A stretch of DNA of 64,000 nucleotides, from positions 4,508,001 to 4,572,000 of the forward strand of contig NZ_MDGP01000001.1 in assembly GCF_001747095.1 (NCBI RefSeq), given 5' to 3'. The translations under genes and the position numbers were made by a program. This document shows, in pieces, positions 7,829 to 16,354 of the stretch. Every line of letters begins with the position of its first letter. Position 1 is the first letter of the stretch. This DNA comes from Roseivirga sp. 4D4 (GTDB lineage Bacteria > Bacteroidota > Bacteroidia > Cytophagales > Cyclobacteriaceae). The notes under the pieces were generated by a model, which made no database searches, was not told the origin of the DNA, and worked only from the letters and a program-made list of their open reading frames with translations.

Positions 7829-8512
7829 ATGAGGATTTATATCAAGGACACCCCATTAAGGATCAAGAGGCCTGAAAACATCAAAGATCAGAGTCTTTTT
7901 GACGAAGTTATCCAAGAGGATGACCTATTGATCAATGAGCGTAAGTTCAGGGGCAATATGCTCATCCGTAATGCTAATCGTGATACCATTAAAAGTATAC
8001 TTTTCATTCTGCACAACAAGAAGATCAAGGGACTGGATTCTGTTACCGTAGTAACTCCTTTTTACGATGAAGCGGTAGAATACATCAAAAGCAAGTTCAA
8101 GATCATCAATGCGGGAGGTGGAGTGGTTTATAAGAACGGAAAGATTCTTATGATCCATCGCTTAGGTAAATGGGATTTACCTAAAGGCAAGATTGAGGGT
8201 AAAGAATCGGTTTTAGAAGGTGCTAAAAGAGAGGTGGAAGAAGAATGCAATGTCAAAGTAAATGTGCTCAATAAGATTTGCACCACTTGGCATACGTATA
8301 CAACAGGACAGAAAAGCATCTTAAAGAAGACGGTTTGGTATCATATGGAATGTCTTGATGACAGCGAAATGAAGCCTCAGGTAGATGAGGGGATTGATGA
8401 AGTCAGATGGATGAGTAAAAAAGAGGTAGAAGTGGCTCAATTCAATGCCTTTCGTTCAATTAGGCACGTCTACAAGAAATTCAAGAAGCAGCTACTGGCT
8501 CACAAATCGTAA
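7829..8512 (+). CDS. Nudix hydrolase
   Basis: 227 residues. The Nudix box is at 120-142 (G120, E126, R134-E135, E138-E139). All catalytic glutamates are present, but the usual glycine near the end is Asn141 (EEECNV). An N-terminal extension of about 90 residues precedes the Nudix fold and is typical of the Bacteroidetes versions found beside pyrE and coaD. Substrate unknown, presumably a nucleoside diphosphate derivative. Its 3' end overlaps the 3' end of convergent coaD by 13 bases. Confidence 0.9.
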   Translation: MRIYIKDTPLRIKRPENIKDQSLFDEVIQEDDLLINERKFRGNMLIRNANRDTIKSILFILHNKKIKGLDSVTVVTPFYDEAVEYIKSKFKIINAGGGVVYKNGKILMIHRLGKWDLPKGKIEGKESVLEGAKREVEEECNVKVNVLNKICTTWHTYTTGQKSILKKTVWYHMECLDDSEMKPQVDEGIDEVRWMSKKEVEVAQFNAFRSIRHVYKKFKKQLLAHKS

Positions 8513-8955
8513 GGCAGATATTTCTGAACCTCCCCACCATAGCGGTGAACCTCACGAATAATTGATGAATTAACCGCTGCAAGCTCAGCAGAAGTAATCA
8601 AAAAGACCGTTTCAAGCCGATCGTTTAAGTCACGATTCACCTGAGAAATACTGTTTTCATATTCGAAGTCGGTCGTGTTTCTTAATCCCCTTAAAATATA
8701 GGAGGCTTCTAATTTATCGGCAATCTGAGCGGTTAGTTCGTTATAAACCAATACGGAAACTTCCGGTACGTCTTTAAAGGTCTCATTGATCTTTTCCTCC
8801 ATATACTCAATCTCGAAATAACGATTCGCCTTTTTGCTGTTATAGCCAATGGCCACGATGATTTCGTCAAAAAGCTTGAGCCCACGCATCACGATATCTT
8901 CATGACCTTTGGTAAATGGGTCGAATGAACCGGGGAATAGTGCTATGCGCTTCAT
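8500..8955 (-). CDS. coaD: Phosphopantetheine adenylyltransferase
   Basis: 151 residues, standard length. Catalyses the fourth step of CoA synthesis (4'-phosphopantetheine plus ATP to dephospho-CoA). Seen: FPGSFDPFTKGHEDIV with the TxGH nucleotidyltransferase motif, the YILRGLRNTTDFEYE segment and NSSIIREVHRYGG, which fits the usual ISSTxVR region. The last 13 bases overlap the Nudix gene on the other strand. It lies 22 bases downstream of the DUF3822 gene and is probably co-transcribed with it. Confidence 0.96.
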   Translation of the reverse strand: MKRIALFPGSFDPFTKGHEDIVMRGLKLFDEIIVAIGYNSKKANRYFEIEYMEEKINETFKDVPEVSVLVYNELTAQIADKLEASYILRGLRNTTDFEYENSISQVNRDLNDRLETVFLITSAELAAVNSSIIREVHRYGGEVQKYLPYDL

Positions 8956-8977
8956 ATCTTAAATCTAAGCAATTAAA

Positions 8978-9841
8978 CTAGAGGTTCGAAAGGACATCGA
9001 AATACTCCATTTGTTCAAGCTCATTGAACAATGGGTGCATGTGGATGTCAGATGGTCGTTGACCCAATTCAATATTGCTGAAATATTTCTTTAATGTCGG
9101 ATAGTGTTGGTCGACCTGATTTTTACTGCCGTGCAATAAAACAGGGATCGATTGACCTTCTTCGCTAAACTGCCTGGCAGTGGACAAGATACGTTTAACC
9201 AAATCCATTGAGTCAGAGAATTCAAACTGGTTATAGATAGCTACGCGACTTAGGTTAAAGCCTGCTATCATTACCTCATTCTCATTCAGCATAAGGTATA
9301 TGCTGCTTTGTGCCCTGTTTCTTAAATGACTTTGTAGCCCTTTCAGATAGGCAATACTCTGGTGGTTGAATTTTAAGCCGTTATTTGGGTATTTATCCTT
9401 AAACCATGCTTTCACATCAGCTGCATAGGCAAATGCCATGGTTAAGCCTAACTCATCCATAATCTTGAATCGATATTCGTCTTGATTCGGATCGGTAGGT
9501 TCGTTTAACTGAATGTATTGCTGAAGCAAAGACTTGTCGAATACAGGAACCGGAACTAGAGAGAATTGCTTGTTCCGAACATAAACCTGAACCTCCTTCC
9601 AAAAACCTGCAGCGATTAGAATATGATCATCATAAAGTGCTTCGAGATTCTCTACAAGACTTAATTCTGATTGAAAGGCCACGTCTTCCAATAGAAGAAG
9701 AAGCTTCTTCTGGATATCGAGTATACTGATCTGACAGGAGTCTTCTCCAATAAAAAACGAAAGACGATACTGATCAATTCGATCAATATCCAGTCTTTCG
9801 TCTTTTAATGATATTCTTGTTGGCGTATTAGTAGAACGCAA
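8978..9841 (-). CDS. DUF3822 family protein
   Basis: 287 residues, no signal peptide or membrane segment. Recognised as DUF3822 by overall sequence (RLSFFIGEDSCQISILD, FEFSDSMDLVKRILSTARQF) and by location immediately upstream of coaD, where this family is usually found in Bacteroidetes. The fold resembles an actin-like ATPase lacking clear catalytic motifs. Function not established. It follows the 192-residue membrane protein after only 2 bases, so the order is membrane protein, DUF3822, coaD in one operon. Confidence 0.88.
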   Translation of the reverse strand: MRSTNTPTRISLKDERLDIDRIDQYRLSFFIGEDSCQISILDIQKKLLLLLEDVAFQSELSLVENLEALYDDHILIAAGFWKEVQVYVRNKQFSLVPVPVFDKSLLQQYIQLNEPTDPNQDEYRFKIMDELGLTMAFAYAADVKAWFKDKYPNNGLKFNHQSIAYLKGLQSHLRNRAQSSIYLMLNENEVMIAGFNLSRVAIYNQFEFSDSMDLVKRILSTARQFSEEGQSIPVLLHGSKNQVDQHYPTLKKYFSNIELGQRPSDIHMHPLFNELEQMEYFDVLSNL

Positions 9842-9843
9842 TT

Positions 9844-10422
9844 TTATTGCCAGTTACCTGCTGTAGTAATGTCAGTTCTAGAACCGAATCTAAGAGGTCT
9901 CCTTCTCTCATTTTCATTATCCTCAGTCCTTGTTCTGTCAAATGGGTAAGTGTCAACAACCTCAATGTAATCAACGCTCACACCAGACTTAATAGAATCT
10001 TTGGCATAAAGAGAGAAGTACTTTCCACTTGAGTGAGGCAATTCAGGAAGCTTTGTGAAATCATATCCCGCAGTAAAAAGCGAGTCTCTCACAGGAATAA
10101 TTCCTAAAGTGTCATACACGAAAGTTGATCTCTCCGCACCGTAGTCCAAAATTTCAATTTCTTCAGTTCTCTGGATCACGTAGATGTTTCCAGAATCAGC
10201 ATAGGAGATTAGTTTCTCCCAAGTGTCTGCGTAATCTCCGTATGTACTTTGATAAGCAATTTGAGTATCACGGATAAGCTCAAGTTTTGCTTTCACCAAG
10301 TTCTCTACTCTTTCAATTTCTTTTGCTTCTTCTATGGTGGAGTTGATGCCATCATAAAGGAAATAGGCCACTACAATCGCTAGTACAAAGAAAACTCCAG
10401 TCAGTATTTTAGTAAGGTTCAT
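9844..10422 (-). CDS. Conserved-looking membrane-anchored protein, function unknown
   Basis: 192 residues. One N-terminal membrane helix (about 7-24, LTGVFFVLAIVVAYFLYDG), then an amphipathic coil (STIEEAKEIERVENLVKAKLELI) and a polar C-terminal domain that would face the periplasm. The architecture, a helix plus coil followed by a small beta domain starting near IAYQSTYGDYADTWEKL, is faintly pseudopilin-like, but there is no prepilin cleavage motif. First gene of the operon with DUF3822 and coaD. I do not recognise a named family. Confidence 0.78.
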   Translation of the reverse strand: MNLTKILTGVFFVLAIVVAYFLYDGINSTIEEAKEIERVENLVKAKLELIRDTQIAYQSTYGDYADTWEKLISYADSGNIYVIQRTEEIEILDYGAERSTFVYDTLGIIPVRDSLFTAGYDFTKLPELPHSSGKYFSLYAKDSIKSGVSVDYIEVVDTYPFDRTRTEDNENERRRPLRFGSRTDITTAGNWQ

Positions 10423-10499
10423 TTTTGAGGTCGATTTTCGCTAAATTAACTAATTATTTAGGTAATCCATAATAAATGGAACCGCTAGTTTATGGATAA

Positions 10500-10991
10500 T
10501 TAATGATATTTGAAATAACCTTTTCGATTAATCAGCGCATCGATTGATTCAGAATTTTGAAGCACATAATGCAGGCTTTCCAATTGACCTGCTCTAAGGG
10601 TGTCTAAATCGAAGTAACCAACTTCCGTAAGTATCTGATCATCAGAGGGCATCTCAGGGTCTGTTCCTAAATTCAATTCCCCCGATACCGGATGTACTAA
10701 GAAGAAAAGCTCTATGCCGTGCAATGGAGGATCGAGATACTCATGAACAAATAAGAACTCTTTGACATCAATGGTCAATCCTGTTTCTTCTTTGAACTCC
10801 CGAATCATTGCCTCCTTGGCACTTTCTCCATACTCCATTCCACCACCAGGTGGTGCCCATAACGAACCTGTTTTGCCCAGCGATTTGTGATGAACCAATA
10901 AAATCTGGTTGTCCTTGATGCAAACGCCACACACACGCACCCTCAGCTTTTGGCCATAGGCCTCGGATATCTTAGCATCTATCTGGGTCAT
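10500..10991 (-). CDS. Nudix hydrolase
   Basis: 163 residues with a complete Nudix box at 50-72 (G50, E56, R64-E65, E68-E69, G71) preceded by LWAPPGGG. The N-terminal VRVCGVCIKDNQILLVHH strand is typical of small housecleaning Nudix enzymes. Unlike the protein encoded at 7829, every consensus residue is kept. Divergent from the thioesterase gene across 49 bases. Substrate not predictable. Confidence 0.92.
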   Translation of the reverse strand: MTQIDAKISEAYGQKLRVRVCGVCIKDNQILLVHHKSLGKTGSLWAPPGGGMEYGESAKEAMIREFKEETGLTIDVKEFLFVHEYLDPPLHGIELFFLVHPVSGELNLGTDPEMPSDDQILTEVGYFDLDTLRAGQLESLHYVLQNSESIDALINRKGYFKYH

Positions 10992-11017
10992 CTGTAGGGG
11001 TGATGGGTACTAGTGAA

Positions 11018-11025
11018 TATATTTG
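11018..11025 (+). promoter_or_regulatory. Candidate -7 element for the thioesterase gene
   Basis: TATATTTG matches TAnnTTTG exactly and lies 15 bases before ATG 11041, which would give a very short leader. A TTTG-type -33 element is not evident at the expected distance, so the assignment is tentative. Confidence 0.35.
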
Positions 11026-11040
11026 CACAAATTGTAGTCT

Positions 11041-11490
11041 ATGGTAAAGGTATTTAATCCTGACTTCAAGTCAAGGATTGAGAAATTTCTGGAACGACAG
11101 CACTTTATGAAACTAGTCGGCTTTGATCTCAATGTGATTGAAGCAGGAAGGACAGAAGGCTGGTTGGATTTAACCCAAGATCACAAGCAGCAAACGGGTT
11201 TGGTGCATGGAGGTGTCACCGCAACTTTGGCAGATATTGTTGCAGGATTTGCTGCTGTTACCGTTGTGGCGGAAGATCAACATGTAGTTACGGGAGAAAT
11301 CAAGATTTCCTATTTCACACCAGGTAGAGGTCAAAAATTACACGCGAAGGGATGGGTAGTGAAGCAAGGCCGAAAAATGAGTTTTTGTGAGGCTGAAGTT
11401 TGGTCAGTAGATGGTGAAGAACGTACACTCATTGCCAAAGCAAGCACCACGATGGTCACTATTTTTCCTGAGGACAAGAAAAAGTCTTAG
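11041..11490 (+). CDS. PaaI-type hotdog thioesterase
   Basis: 149 residues. The hotdog-fold signature LVHGGVTATLADIVAGFAA (HGG followed by the long helix) and the strand GEIKISYFTPGRGQKL identify the PaaI/YdiI acyl-CoA thioesterase group. It hydrolyses CoA thioesters; the natural acyl group is unknown. The helicase gene starts 2 bases after its stop, so the two are probably co-transcribed without an obvious functional link. Confidence 0.92.
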   Translation: MVKVFNPDFKSRIEKFLERQHFMKLVGFDLNVIEAGRTEGWLDLTQDHKQQTGLVHGGVTATLADIVAGFAAVTVVAEDQHVVTGEIKISYFTPGRGQKLHAKGWVVKQGRKMSFCEAEVWSVDGEERTLIAKASTTMVTIFPEDKKKS

Positions 11491-11492
11491 GA

Positions 11493-12893
11493 TTGGCCAA
11501 ACCCTCAGAGATATTAATCAGCAAGTTTCCCTTCGCACCCACCGATGGACAAAAAAGACTATTCGGCCTATTTGATGACTTCTTGCTAGATCGAAAACTC
11601 CGCAAACCTGTGCTGGTCCTCAGAGGTTATGCAGGAACTGGTAAAACCACGGTGGTTGGCGCGATTGTGAAGATGCTGCCCTTCTTTAATTTCAAGTACG
11701 TCTTGATGGCCCCAACAGGGCGGGCAGCAAAAGTAATGGCGGGATATACGAACAGAACAGCATTCACGATTCACAAAAAGGTATTTCAGCAAACCGCGGA
11801 GCCAGGAGGAGGACTCGTTTTCAAAAGGCAGAACAACTATCATAAGAATACCCTATTTATTGTTGATGAGGCATCCATGATTTCTAATCAGGCCGAGTAT
11901 GGAAAGAATGGATTATTGGCTGATTTGATGGATTATGTCTTTTCTCAGGAAGGGAATCGACTTTTGTTGATCGGGGATGTGGCACAATTACCTCCTGTTG
12001 GCTCCTTGGAGAGTCCAGCATTAGAAAGTGATTTCCTCGCCCAATCCTTCGGCAATGATGTGAGTGCATTAGAACTGACAGAGGTGATGCGGCAGGAGGA
12101 AGAATCGGGTATTCTTTTTAATGCGACCAATCTGCGGAACGAACTCCTTAATGAGGATTTCAAGATCAAACTAGCGACCTCAAGATTTAAGGATGTTTTT
12201 AAGATGACGGCCGAAAGGCTAGAGGATGGTTTGCGGTACGCCTATGATAAATATGGTACTGAAAACGCAGTCATCATCTGTAGAAGTAATAAAAATGCTG
12301 TCCAGTACAATCAATATATCCGAAGAGCGATCCAGTACCGGGAAGATGAAATCGAAGCAGGAGATATCCTGATGATCGTTCGGAATAACTATCACTTCTT
12401 ACCTGAAAATGCACCTGCAGGTTTTTTGGCAAACGGTGACTTCGTGGAAGTAATGAAAATCATCAAATTCGAAGAGTACTACGGACTTCGCTTTGCTGAA
12501 CTCAGGGTACAGTTATTAGACTATCCTGAACAAGAACCTTTCGAAGCAAAAGTTATCCTTGATACGCTCTATTCCCCCGAGGCATCCCTGAATAATACGG
12601 ATTACAAAAGGCTTTACGAGGAGGTAACCGAAGGCTATGCCGATCTTCCGACAAAAAAGGAGAGAATCAAGGCAATCAAAAGCGATCCACATTTAAATGC
12701 CCTGCAGGTGAAGTTCGCCTATGCATTGACTTGTCATAAGTCACAGGGTGGTCAGTGGGACGCAGTTTTTATTGATCAGGGTTACTTAACAGAAGAAATG
12801 GTCGATCGGGAATATGTGCGATGGTTATACACTGCCGTTACCCGAGCTACTAAAGAGCTCTTTATGGTCAACTTCCACCCAAGGTTCTATTGA
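11493..12893 (+). CDS. RecD-like superfamily 1 DNA helicase
   Basis: 466 residues from TTG 11493. Walker A is GYAGTGKTT (45-53), motif II is IVDEAS (123-128), motif III is GDVAQLPPVGS (161-171). C-terminal LTCHKSQGGQWDAVFID and WLYTAVTRATKELF are SF1 motifs of the UvrD/RecD C-terminal domain. It lacks the N-terminal extension of RecD2, so it is the compact Bacteroidetes type annotated as an AAA or RecD-like helicase. Presumably acts on DNA ends or stalled forks. It ends one base before the convergent DUF423 gene. Confidence 0.93.
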   Translation: MAKPSEILISKFPFAPTDGQKRLFGLFDDFLLDRKLRKPVLVLRGYAGTGKTTVVGAIVKMLPFFNFKYVLMAPTGRAAKVMAGYTNRTAFTIHKKVFQQTAEPGGGLVFKRQNNYHKNTLFIVDEASMISNQAEYGKNGLLADLMDYVFSQEGNRLLLIGDVAQLPPVGSLESPALESDFLAQSFGNDVSALELTEVMRQEEESGILFNATNLRNELLNEDFKIKLATSRFKDVFKMTAERLEDGLRYAYDKYGTENAVIICRSNKNAVQYNQYIRRAIQYREDEIEAGDILMIVRNNYHFLPENAPAGFLANGDFVEVMKIIKFEEYYGLRFAELRVQLLDYPEQEPFEAKVILDTLYSPEASLNNTDYKRLYEEVTEGYADLPTKKERIKAIKSDPHLNALQVKFAYALTCHKSQGGQWDAVFIDQGYLTEEMVDREYVRWLYTAVTRATKELFMVNFHPRFY

Positions 12894-12894
12894 C

Positions 12895-13272
12895 CTAGAC
12901 CGATTTTGAGACACCCAGAATCATAAACACCCAACCCATGATAAAGGCCAGTCCACCAATCGGGGTAATGGCACCCAGCCATGTCATATTGGTCAAGCTG
13001 AGGGTATAGAGCGATCCGCTAAAAATCACAATACCAATGAGAAAGCTGACGCCCGCATAGCTGAAGTAATTGCTTTGAACATTAAGCATCAATATACCCA
13101 ATAGTATAAGTGCGAGTGTATGATAGAATTGGTATTTAACAGCCGTTTCGAAGGTTTCTAATCTACCATTGGCCGTTAATGTGGCTTCTAAACCATGGGC
13201 TCCGAATGCACCGATCGCTACGGAAAGGGCTCCTAGAATTCCCCCTAGAATAAGGATTGTCTTTGCTGTCAT
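12895..13272 (-). CDS. DUF423 (YgdD family) small membrane protein
   Basis: 125 residues from ATG 13272 (MTAKTILILGGILGALSV). A longer frame back to 13365 would overlap the YggS gene and add 31 residues with no membrane character, so the internal start, 4 bases after the YggS stop, is chosen. Four membrane helices with the family motif AIGAFGAHGLEATL and KYQFYHTLALILLG. Inner-membrane protein of unknown role, widely conserved. Likely co-transcribed with the YggS gene. Confidence 0.92.
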   Translation of the reverse strand: MTAKTILILGGILGALSVAIGAFGAHGLEATLTANGRLETFETAVKYQFYHTLALILLGILMLNVQSNYFSYAGVSFLIGIVIFSGSLYTLSLTNMTWLGAITPIGGLAFIMGWVFMILGVSKSV

Positions 13273-13276
13273 TTTG

Positions 13277-13957
13277 CTACTGTTGAGGATAATTTCGTGC
13301 GCCAAAAATGGCGCTTCCAATTCTAACCATGGTGCTGCCAGCTTCGCAGGCTTCAATATAGTCACTCGTCATGCCCATGGATAGTTCTTGCATATCGACA
13401 TTCTCCAGGTCAATATTGTTTTTAATCTGGTCAAAAAGCGACCTCAACTGGTTGAACTCTTTGCTTACCTGAGCTTTATCGCTGGTATTGGTAGCCATAC
13501 CCATCAAGCCAAGTACTTTGATGTTCTGGTGTTCCTTTAATACATCACTATTTAAGAATTCCATCAGTTCCGTTTCATCAAAACCAAACTTGGTTTCTTC
13601 TTCGGCAATGTGAACCTGCAATAAACAGGAAATGACCCTATCGTTTTTGAGGGCTTGTTTGTTGATTTCTGCCAATAGTCTTGGGCTATCCACTGCATGA
13701 ATCAAATGTACAAAGGGGGCTATGTACTTAACCTTATTCCTTTGCAAATGACCTATCATATGCCATTTAATGTCCTTAGGCATAACTTCCTGCTTGGCAG
13801 TGAGCTCCTGAACCTTGTTCTCACCAAAATCTCTTTGTCCACCTTCATAGGCATGTAACAAATCCTCGACAGGTTTAGTCTTACTCACAGCAATAAGTTG
13901 CGTGTTGTAAGGAGCCAGTTGCTCATTGTAGTGGTTAATGTTATTTACAATTGACAT
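13277..13957 (-). CDS. yggS: YggS family PLP homeostasis protein
   Basis: 226 residues. PLP-binding lysine K26 in LIAVSKTKP, plus the family motifs DFGENKVQEL, WHMIGHLQRNK and LSMGMTSDYIEA and the C-terminal VRIGSAIFGAR. These alanine-racemase-fold proteins bind PLP and help keep vitamin B6 and amino-acid pools balanced; they lack a known catalytic reaction. Divergent from the GH3 gene, and followed after 4 bases by DUF423. Confidence 0.96.
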   Translation of the reverse strand: MSIVNNINHYNEQLAPYNTQLIAVSKTKPVEDLLHAYEGGQRDFGENKVQELTAKQEVMPKDIKWHMIGHLQRNKVKYIAPFVHLIHAVDSPRLLAEINKQALKNDRVISCLLQVHIAEEETKFGFDETELMEFLNSDVLKEHQNIKVLGLMGMATNTSDKAQVSKEFNQLRSLFDQIKNNIDLENVDMQELSMGMTSDYIEACEAGSTMVRIGSAIFGARNYPQQ

Positions 13958-13990
13958 ATTGCAGAAGTGCGATCGAGTTTAGATTTCTAT

Positions 13991-14024
13991 TATCTTTGAC
14001 CAAATGATCGGTCGGTCAAAGTTA
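13991..14024. promoter_or_regulatory. Face-to-face -7 elements forming an inverted repeat
   Basis: TATCTTTG at 13991-13998 (plus, towards the GH3 gene) and TAACTTTG read on the minus strand at 14024-14017 (towards the YggS gene) both match TAnnTTTG. Together they create an 8-bp inverted repeat, CTTTGACC at 13994-14001 and GGTCAAAG at 14014-14021. Divergent promoters overlapping this way could compete, or the palindrome could be an operator. No clear -33 elements were found, so confidence is low. Confidence 0.35.
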
Positions 14025-14074
14025 GAAGATTTTAATCTCTAGCATAAGGTCATTTTTAGAGAACACAACTACCA

Positions 14075-15619
14075 ATGCCAATAATTGGATCAATTTTAAA
14101 AAAAGGCATAAAGCTCCGTGAAACGCTTGAGCAAGACTATACCTCTCCCTACGACCTTCAGAAAAAGGAATTGTCAAAACTCCTTATCAGTGCGCGTAAT
14201 ACGCAGTTTGGCCGAGCCTACGACTTTCATGCTGTTTTAGAACAGTTTAGAAGTTTCGGTCAGCATGACTTCTTTGAAAAATTTAAAGAACTCGTTCCTG
14301 TGTCTGATTATGATAAAATGGACGAGGGATGGTGGCATAAGATGCGCGAAGGCGAATCGGATGTCAGTTGGCCAGGCAAAACCAAGTTTTTTGCATTGAG
14401 CTCAGGTACATCTGGAGCGGCTTCTAAATACATTCCTGTCACCAAAGATATGATCCGTCAGATCAGAAAGACAGGGACAAGGCATATTTACACGCTTTCT
14501 AAATATGATTTCCCCGATCAATTCTTCCAGTCTGGTATGTTGATGTTAGGAGGGAGTACGGCATTAAACTTCTCAGGAAACTATTATTATGGCGACTTGA
14601 GTGGTATCACCACTGGGCAATTACCCCTATGGGTTCAAGGCTTTTCAAGACCAACACCAAAAATCAAGAAGCATAAGGACTGGGAGATCAAGCTAGAAGA
14701 GATTGTAGAGTCTGCACCGAAGTGGAATATCGGTATGATCGTGGGAGTACCGGCTTGGATGACCATTTTGCTTGAAAGAATTATCGAGCGATATGGCGTC
14801 AAAGATATCCATGAAATTTGGCCAAACCTGGGTTCATTCGTGCATGGTGGAGTGGCTTTTGAGCCTTATAAAAAGAGCTTTGATAAACTACTAGGCCGAC
14901 CAATACATTACATCGAGACTTATTTGGCATCAGAGGGCTTTATTGCTTTTCAAGATGCTCCTGAGAAACGGGGCATGCGATTGATGCTCAATGGTGGCAT
15001 CTTCCATGAGTTTGTTCCTTTTAATGAGGAGAACTTTGACGAAGACGGACAAATTGTTGACAATCCTGAGACGCTTATGATCGATCAGGTAGAAGAAGGT
15101 AAAGACTATGCCCTGTTGATTTCTACCTGCTCCGGTGCCTGGAGGTACTTGATTGGTGATACAGTCAGGTTTGTAGATAAGCACAGCTCTGAGATCATTA
15201 TCACGGGTAGAACCAAGCATTTCTTAAGTCTCTGTGGCGAACACCTTTCAGTAGATAATATGAATCGGGCCGTTGAAATGGCTTCTGAAGAGTTTAATAT
15301 CGGCATCAAAGAATTTACTGTGGCTGGAGTGCCTGATGGTAAGTTATTTTCTCACCATTGGTTTATTGGCACGGACGACCCTGTTGACACTGAGGCCTTA
15401 AAAGTCCGAATAGACAATTGCCTGAATGAATTAAATGATGACTATGCAGTAGAGCGAAAGCATGCCTTGAAGAATATCGAGATGGATGTATTACCCACCG
15501 AAGTTTTCTATGATTGGTTAAGGTCACAGGGCAAAGAAGGAGGTCAGACCAAATTCCCTCGTGTTTTAAAGAAAGAAAAACTTGAAAGCTGGCTATCCTT
15601 TGTTGGCAATAAGGTCTAG
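14075..15619 (+). CDS. GH3 family adenylate-forming protein
   Basis: 514 residues. Bacterial GH3 protein of the ANL adenylating superfamily: the ATP motif is FFALSSGTSGAASKYIPVT, with further conserved blocks YYYGDLSGI, SCSGAWRYLIGDTVRF and ITGRTKHFLSLCGEHLS. Plant GH3 enzymes conjugate amino acids to hormones; the bacterial substrate is unknown. Common in Bacteroidetes. The LysE-type exporter starts 5 bases after its stop, so the two form a unit; coupling an amino-acid-conjugating fold with an amino-acid exporter is suggestive but unproven. Confidence 0.93.
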   Translation: MPIIGSILKKGIKLRETLEQDYTSPYDLQKKELSKLLISARNTQFGRAYDFHAVLEQFRSFGQHDFFEKFKELVPVSDYDKMDEGWWHKMREGESDVSWPGKTKFFALSSGTSGAASKYIPVTKDMIRQIRKTGTRHIYTLSKYDFPDQFFQSGMLMLGGSTALNFSGNYYYGDLSGITTGQLPLWVQGFSRPTPKIKKHKDWEIKLEEIVESAPKWNIGMIVGVPAWMTILLERIIERYGVKDIHEIWPNLGSFVHGGVAFEPYKKSFDKLLGRPIHYIETYLASEGFIAFQDAPEKRGMRLMLNGGIFHEFVPFNEENFDEDGQIVDNPETLMIDQVEEGKDYALLISTCSGAWRYLIGDTVRFVDKHSSEIIITGRTKHFLSLCGEHLSVDNMNRAVEMASEEFNIGIKEFTVAGVPDGKLFSHHWFIGTDDPVDTEALKVRIDNCLNELNDDYAVERKHALKNIEMDVLPTEVFYDWLRSQGKEGGQTKFPRVLKKEKLESWLSFVGNKV

Positions 15620-15624
15620 ACTGC

Positions 15625-16260
15625 ATGGACATAGTCATTAATGGTTTCTTGTTTGGGTTATTACTGTGTGTCTTAATTGGACCGGTATTCTTTGCCTTGA
15701 TTCAAAATGCAATTGAGAAGGGATTCTTCTCTGGCTTCTTTATGGCCGTGGGTATCGCCCTTAGTGATACAATCTATATCTTCATCACCTATTTGGGAAT
15801 TTCTCAACTTACTGATAACCCCTCGTTTAATATGTGGTTGGGTGGCGTAGGAGGTACCATCATGTTAGTGTTTGGTATTTTCTATATGTTTAAGCCTATT
15901 CCGACCAAGGGCTTGAAACAATTGCATGCTGAGGAGACCAAATGGTTTCAACAGATTGTCAAGGGCTTTGTCCTTAATGGAATTAATCCATTCGTATTAA
16001 TCTTCTGGATCGGCATTGTCAGTAAGATTACGGTTGACTTTCAGTATACCACCAATGAGGCCATAACCTTCTTCATTGTGCTTATTGCCACTGTTTTTTC
16101 AGTGGATGTGCTCAAATCATATTTTGCGGTTAAGCTTAGTCAAATTGTTACCCCTCGTTTTATGAGAATCATGAATCGGGTAGTGGGTGTCGCCCTAGTG
16201 CTATTCAGCTTGAGGCTTTTCAACTATGTACTTGAGGGCTTTGGGATAGAGTTATTCTAG
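15625..16260 (+). CDS. LysE/RhtB family translocator
   Basis: 211 residues with six predicted membrane helices. The N-terminal GFLFGLLLCVLIGPVFFALI helix with the conserved GP, and GINPFVLIFWIGIVSKI in the fourth helix, are typical of the LysE amino-acid or metabolite exporter superfamily. Inner-membrane location. Co-transcribed with the GH3 gene. A repeat-rich gap of about 510 bases follows. Substrate not predictable. Confidence 0.9.
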   Translation: MDIVINGFLFGLLLCVLIGPVFFALIQNAIEKGFFSGFFMAVGIALSDTIYIFITYLGISQLTDNPSFNMWLGGVGGTIMLVFGIFYMFKPIPTKGLKQLHAEETKWFQQIVKGFVLNGINPFVLIFWIGIVSKITVDFQYTTNEAITFFIVLIATVFSVDVLKSYFAVKLSQIVTPRFMRIMNRVVGVALVLFSLRLFNYVLEGFGIELF

Positions 16261-16273
16261 CCCACTGTCATAC

Positions 16274-16311
16274 CGTCATTCCGATCCCGAGTCATCTGGA
16301 GAAGGAATCTC
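16274..16311 (-). repeat. 38-bp dispersed repeat, copy 1
   Basis: Read on the minus strand this begins GAGATTCCTTCTCC and ends GGATCGGAATGACG. A second copy of the same length lies at 23335-23372 on the plus strand with a few differences in the middle. Both are intergenic. It is followed within 25 bases by other palindromes. Confidence 0.75.
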
Positions 16312-16334
16312 ATCATCGTAAATATCATTCTGAA

Positions 16335-16353
16335 CCTGCCTGTCGCAGGCAGG
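16335..16353. repeat. Perfect 8-bp palindrome with 3-base loop
   Basis: CCTGCCTG at 16335-16342, TCG loop, CAGGCAGG at 16346-16353. A strong hairpin without a following T-run, so more likely a REP-like element than a terminator for the LysE-type gene. Confidence 0.6.
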
Positions 16354-16354
16354 T

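Noticed and set aside
12895..13365. Longer start for the DUF423 protein
   Set aside because: The extra 31 residues overlap yggS in another frame and lack family similarity; ATG 13272 lies 4 bases after the yggS stop.
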